From the NCBI GenBank assembly GCA_946482335.1, contig CAMLRG010000066.1, positions 1 through 27,329 of the forward strand: a DNA stretch of 27,329 bases, given 5' to 3'. Of the stretch, positions 24,011 through 27,329 are shown piece by piece. The position numbers and the translations under genes were made by a program. The notes under the pieces were generated by a model. It searched no databases and was not told the origin of the DNA. It saw nothing but the letters and a program-made list of their open reading frames with translations. Origin of the DNA: an uncultured Duganella sp. (lineage in GTDB: Bacteria; Pseudomonadota; Gammaproteobacteria; Burkholderiales; Burkholderiaceae). Positions within the stretch are counted from its first letter, which is position 1. Each line of letters opens with the position of its first letter.

Positions 24011-25630
24011 TCAATCTCCATAAGTCACTTTGTCGATGTCCACATAGCCTTTACCTCCGGCTGGATTGAACGTGAACAGCCCGGCGCGGCTGCCGCGGTA
24101 CGCGCCCCAGGTCAATGGGAAACCGGCCAGCACCGTCTCGTACTGCTTGCCGTCGGCACTGATGGCGAAAGTGCTTTTGCCATCCAGCCCCCAGCTCGAT
24201 CGCAACCAGATGGCGTCATGCGTCCATGGCTGCAGGCGCGTATAGCTGCCATCGCGGGAGATTTCCACGTAGCGCATGCCGCCCGTCATGACGATGCCTG
24301 CTGAAGCGGAGGATTCGGCGGGATTGCCTGCGCGCGGCTGCACCGTGAACTGGGACAGCCCGGCATGCTGCCCCTCGGCCATTCCCGCCAGCTCCAGCCG
24401 CGCGACAAACGACTGCCCGGTGCTACGCACAACGCGCTGGGTCAACACATTTCCGACCTTGAGCAAGTTGCCGCCATCCAGGCCGGAAAACCCATGCAGG
24501 CGCAGGTAGCCGGGACGCTCCGACAACGACCACTTGTCCATGCGGGGCTGATAGTTCCATTCCCACACGGGTGACAGCGTCCGTCCGTCAAAGTTGTCGC
24601 TCCCCTGGGGGAACTGCCGGCGCGAAGCCGGGGCCGGCATGTCCGCCTCCCACACCATTGTGCCGATGCCGTCATGGTCGGGGCGACCGATCACCGGCCA
24701 GCCATCGACCCAATGAACCGGCAGCAGGCTGGCCGCCCTGCCCGCCCAATCGCCTGAGCCATGATGGGTCAGGAAATACCAGTTCCCGTCCGGCCCCTGG
24801 AGAATCGCGCCCTGGTTGGGCTCCATCGTGCCGCTTTCGCTATGCATCAGCTGGCGCTTCTCCGACCAGGGGCCGCGCAACGAGGCGGCGCGCCGCATCA
24901 TCATGACGCGCACTTTGCCATGCACTTCGCTGAAAAAATGAAAGTACGTGCCGTTAAACTTGTACAGCTTGTTCGCTTCACTGCCCTTAAACTGATAGAT
25001 CACCCGGTCCGATGCGGCGATGAGGGTTTTGTTGTCCGGACTTAGCTCCCACAGGTGGATCTTGTAACCGTCGCTGAAGTTCGTGCCGATGAAATAGCCT
25101 TTGCCGTCATCATCCCAGAATGGCGCGCAGTCATCCCAGCCGAAAGCGTCCAGCATTTGATGCAGGGGCGTCCACGGCCCCTCCGGACGTTCGGCGCTTG
25201 TCATGAAATAACCTTCATCCGGCGTGCCGAAGTAGACCCAGAAGCGGCCGGCATGATGGCGAATCGCACCGGCCCAGATGCCCCGCCCGTAGCGGTTCAT
25301 CTTCGTCCAGTTCAGTTCCGGAGAAATCTGGGTAAGGTCGGGTACGGCGTGACCGACGGTGCGCCAGTTCACCAGGTCACGCGAATGCAGGATCGCCATT
25401 CCGGGCGAAAATTGGAAGGTCGAGGAAATCGCGTAGTAGTCGTTCCCGACACGGATGGCATCGAGGTCGCTGTAGTCGGCTGGAAGGACAGGATTGCGGT
25501 AACGGCCATTGCCAAGGTCCCCCCATTTGGTCCACTCGCCCCAAGCCACTTGCTCCGCGGCCTGGCATGGGCTTGTGGCCACGACCGCGGCGGATATGCA
25601 AAGGCGGACGAAAAGCTGGACAAAAGACAT
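24011..25630 (-). CDS. GH43 beta-xylosidase-like enzyme with C-terminal beta-sandwich
   Basis: The 539-residue protein has a signal peptide (1-24, ending CQA). The propeller (about 43-325) carries the GH43 triad: PADYSDLDAIR (Asp55, base), WDDCAPFWDDDG (Asp167, modulator) and KGSEANKLYKFNG (Glu218, acid). SEANKLYK is typical of the beta-xylosidase-type group. A C-terminal jelly-roll domain (about 340-537: GSDNFDGRTLSPVWEWNYQP then ASAGIVMTGG and YVDIDKVTYG) is also found in two-domain xylosidases. GGAGA precedes the ATG at 25628-25630. It lies 89 bases after the GH35 gene and is directly coupled to the next propeller gene. Expected to act on short xylo- or arabino-oligosaccharides outside the cytoplasm; specificity not proven. 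Confidence 0.9.
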   Translation of the reverse strand: MSFVQLFVRLCISAAVVATSPCQAAEQVAWGEWTKWGDLGNGRYRNPVLPADYSDLDAIRVGNDYYAISSTFQFSPGMAILHSRDLVNWRTVGHAVPDLTQISPELNWTKMNRYGRGIWAGAIRHHAGRFWVYFGTPDEGYFMTSAERPEGPWTPLHQMLDAFGWDDCAPFWDDDGKGYFIGTNFSDGYKIHLWELSPDNKTLIAASDRVIYQFKGSEANKLYKFNGTYFHFFSEVHGKVRVMMMRRAASLRGPWSEKRQLMHSESGTMEPNQGAILQGPDGNWYFLTHHGSGDWAGRAASLLPVHWVDGWPVIGRPDHDGIGTMVWEADMPAPASRRQFPQGSDNFDGRTLSPVWEWNYQPRMDKWSLSERPGYLRLHGFSGLDGGNLLKVGNVLTQRVVRSTGQSFVARLELAGMAEGQHAGLSQFTVQPRAGNPAESSASAGIVMTGGMRYVEISRDGSYTRLQPWTHDAIWLRSSWGLDGKSTFAISADGKQYETVLAGFPLTWGAYRGSRAGLFTFNPAGGKGYVDIDKVTYGD

Positions 25631-25654
25631 CTCGGTCTCCTCACGACTTCTTGG

Positions 25655-25672
25655 TTTTATATATATTTAAAA
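25655..25672 (-). promoter_or_regulatory. AT-rich element before the GH43 gene
   Basis: Eighteen consecutive A/T bases, palindromic in feel (TTTTA to TAAAA), lie 25 bases upstream of the GH43 start in an otherwise GC-rich locus. They include TATA-type hexamers that could act as a -10 box for an internal promoter on the minus strand. No matching -35 box was identified. Confidence 0.3.
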
Positions 25673-25719
25673 CATCCACGATCGAAAAAAAATGCCACGG
25701 TTCGGCGGACGCAAGAACA

Positions 25720-27329
25720 TCAATAGGTAGCTATCGTCACTTTCAGCACCACCGGCCTGCCGGTGAAATTCAAACCGTGATCGACCTGGTCGCCATTCCA
25801 TACGCGTTCCGCCACCCACTTGCCGCTGGCATCGAAACGCCCTTCCTCGACGCGGTCCCACAACGATGGCTTGCCGGCATTGGCGCCATCGCCCTCCATC
25901 TTGATGCGTGCGTGCTGGCCGGTGATGATGAATTCATTGTCGCCGGTTTGCGCGATGGCCAGCCCGCCGCTCGGTGCTTCCGTGCCCGCCGGCACGTCCT
26001 TCGAATCGGACCACGCCTTCCTTTCACCGAACTGCCACTCGCGGAACGACACCGTGGCTTTCCAGTTTTTCAGCGCAATGGATTGCGGAGCACGGTCCTC
26101 GCCTTCCGCCACGCCACGGGTGCGGCCTTCGAAAGCCCACTTCGCCCATAGACGCTCCATCGGCCGGAACACCGCCATGACCTTGCCGAATGGTTCGGCC
26201 ATGGTCTTGTCCGTGGCTTTCGCCCCCAGCGGGTAATTGGTATAGTCAAAATAATCGACGCCGAACGGCGCCACGCCCAGTGCGCCGCGACCCAGGATCA
26301 GGTACAGGTAGCGCGCAAAACTGGCGGCGTTGCCCAATTCCGGCACCATCAGCGCGTTGTCGGGGCGCTGGTATAGTTCCAGGTCGGCGCTCACCCTGGC
26401 GAGGTCCGCATGGTAAATGTCGGGCGCGGCGATATCAATGTGCGGCGCGGCAGCCTTGTAGATATCAATCACGTCGAAGTGCGGGCCACCCGTGTTGAAG
26501 TCACCCTTCCATGGCGCGATCTGCGTCAGCGGATCGCGCAGCGCGTCGTTGACATACATCGGCAGGTTATACACGGCGCGCCCTGCCTTGGCCATTTCCT
26601 CGACATAGCGCGCAAAAGCCCAGGCGTGGAAGTACTCGTCGGCATACGGGCCGTACACTTCGCTCCAGGTGCCGGACGAGGGCGCACCGGGAACCGGCGA
26701 TTTTTTGTACGCCAGCACGGCCGGCGGCACCGGCTGGCGGAACGCCTCTTCGGCCTTCGGACCGTAGTCGCGCGCCAGGGTCCTGCGTGCCGTGCCCATT
26801 TCATTTTGCACCTGCACCATGATGACGGTGCGCTGTTCTTCATCGATCTTGCGCAGATGCGTCATGAATGCGACGAACGCCTTGCGGTCCGCCTTCAGGG
26901 TTTCTTCGCCGAACGGCGACATGCAGTAAATGCTCTTGCCATTCTTGTCGACCATGCGCGGAAAGCGCTGGTTGTCGAACTTCGCCCATCCCGGCATGTA
27001 TTGCGGGAAGGTGTTTTTCCAGGCGCCAAACCACAGCAGCACCAGACGCACCTTGTGCTGGCGTGCCTGCTTCAGTAACTCATCGACATAACTGAAATCG
27101 AATTTGCCTTCGGTTGGTTCGACCTGTTCCCATGCCACCGGAATTTCCACCGTGTTGGCATGGGCGTCGGCCACGGCGGGCCACAGCAGTTTCAACGCAT
27201 CCACGTAATTGCTGGAATTGTGCGCTTGCACACCCAGCATGGTGAACGGCGCGCCATCGACCATCAGCGCATAGCGTCCATCTTTTTTCACCAGTTGCGG
27301 AATCGGTGCGGCGGCCTGCGCCTGGAAGG
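25720..27329 (-). CDS. GH35-type beta-galactosidase (DUF5597-like C-terminus), 5' end cut by window edge
   Basis: The frame is open through the right edge, and the first visible residues, [20 protein letters not shown], look like the end of a signal peptide, so almost the whole mature protein (about 530 residues) is seen. The TIM barrel shows [14 protein letters not shown] and [19 protein letters not shown]. The acid/base glutamate is in MVQVQNEMG (Glu164, counting from the Val codon at 27289-27291) and the nucleophile in ALMVPELGN (Glu318). C-terminal beta-strands ([18 protein letters not shown]) fit the extra domain of GH35 enzymes such as the Cellvibrio xyloglucan galactosidase. It would remove terminal beta-galactose from oligosaccharides. 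It is the first gene seen in the operon; the promoter is outside the window. Confidence 0.9.
   Translation of the reverse strand, partial: FQAQAAAPIPQLVKKDGRYALMVDGAPFTMLGVQAHNSSNYVDALKLLWPAVADAHANTVEIPVAWEQVEPTEGKFDFSYVDELLKQARQHKVRLVLLWFGAWKNTFPQYMPGWAKFDNQRFPRMVDKNGKSIYCMSPFGEETLKADRKAFVAFMTHLRKIDEEQRTVIMVQVQNEMGTARRTLARDYGPKAEEAFRQPVPPAVLAYKKSPVPGAPSSGTWSEVYGPYADEYFHAWAFARYVEEMAKAGRAVYNLPMYVNDALRDPLTQIAPWKGDFNTGGPHFDVIDIYKAAAPHIDIAAPDIYHADLARVSADLELYQRPDNALMVPELGNAASFARYLYLILGRGALGVAPFGVDYFDYTNYPLGAKATDKTMAEPFGKVMAVFRPMERLWAKWAFEGRTRGVAEGEDRAPQSIALKNWKATVSFREWQFGERKAWSDSKDVPAGTEAPSGGLAIAQTGDNEFIITGQHARIKMEGDGANAGKPSLWDRVEEGRFDASGKWVAERVWNGDQVDHGLNFTGRPVVLKVTIATY

Noticed and set aside
25673..25719. 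A run of eight A with nearby GC-rich sequence as terminator of the GH35 gene
   Set aside because: No stable stem precedes the run on the minus strand, so the gap to the GH43 gene is taken as read-through.
1..27329. Search for tRNA, rRNA, CRISPR arrays, insertion sequences, riboswitches and phage attachment sites
   Set aside because: No cloverleaf-like GTTC loops in the gaps, no direct repeats with regular spacers and no transposase or integrase frame were seen.

Overview
The window looks like a chromosomal segment of a high-GC betaproteobacterium, most likely of the Oxalobacteraceae (Massilia/Duganella type). I infer this from the base composition, a C-terminal PEP-CTERM-type sorting signal, a large oligosaccharide-type TonB-dependent receptor, and the density of secreted glycosidases with LacI/AraC/LysR regulators. 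No tRNA, rRNA, CRISPR array, transposase or phage gene was found. Taxonomy is an inference; no marker gene is present.

Layout. 1-973 (minus) is a membrane fatty-acyl desaturase cut by the left edge, followed by a small charged hypothetical protein (1117-1434, minus). 1527-6893 holds a divergent glycosidase pair: a Tat-type secreted GH95 alpha-L-fucosidase (minus) and a secreted GH2 enzyme with a C-terminal discoidin-like domain (plus). They share a 306-bp control region with a 34-bp imperfect palindrome. Between GH2 and the next gene lies what looks like the fossil C-terminus of a second GH95-like gene (6890-7026, minus).

7027-12109 is a non-catabolic accessory block. It contains two paralogous secreted alpha/beta hydrolases arranged head to head around nested inverted repeats, a LysR regulator, a small two-helix membrane protein, a short-chain dehydrogenase and a divergent AraC regulator.

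12094-27329 is one long minus-strand polysaccharide utilisation locus. In transcription order: GH35-type beta-galactosidase (5' end cut by the right edge), GH43 beta-xylosidase-like enzyme, a second five-bladed-propeller glycosidase, a 1586-residue polysaccharide-lyase-like protein with three discoidin-like domains, a PEP-CTERM-type small protein, another GH43, a TonB-dependent receptor closed by a strong intrinsic terminator, and a LacI-family regulator. Spacing is tight at several joints (TGA immediately followed by ATG; an 11-base gap).

How it works together (inference): the large lyase and the exo-acting glycosidases would trim a branched, galactose-, pentose- and possibly fucose- and uronate-containing plant or algal polymer. 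The TonB receptor would import the oligosaccharides and LacI would sense the inducer. GH95 plus GH35 plus a TonB receptor recalls the Cellvibrio xyloglucan locus, but no GH31, GH74 or GH5 gene is visible, so a pectic or arabinogalactan-like polymer is equally possible. The most unusual signal is a run of ten G residues inside the coding strand of the giant lyase. A one-base change there would truncate the protein just past the tract, a classical phase-variation architecture.
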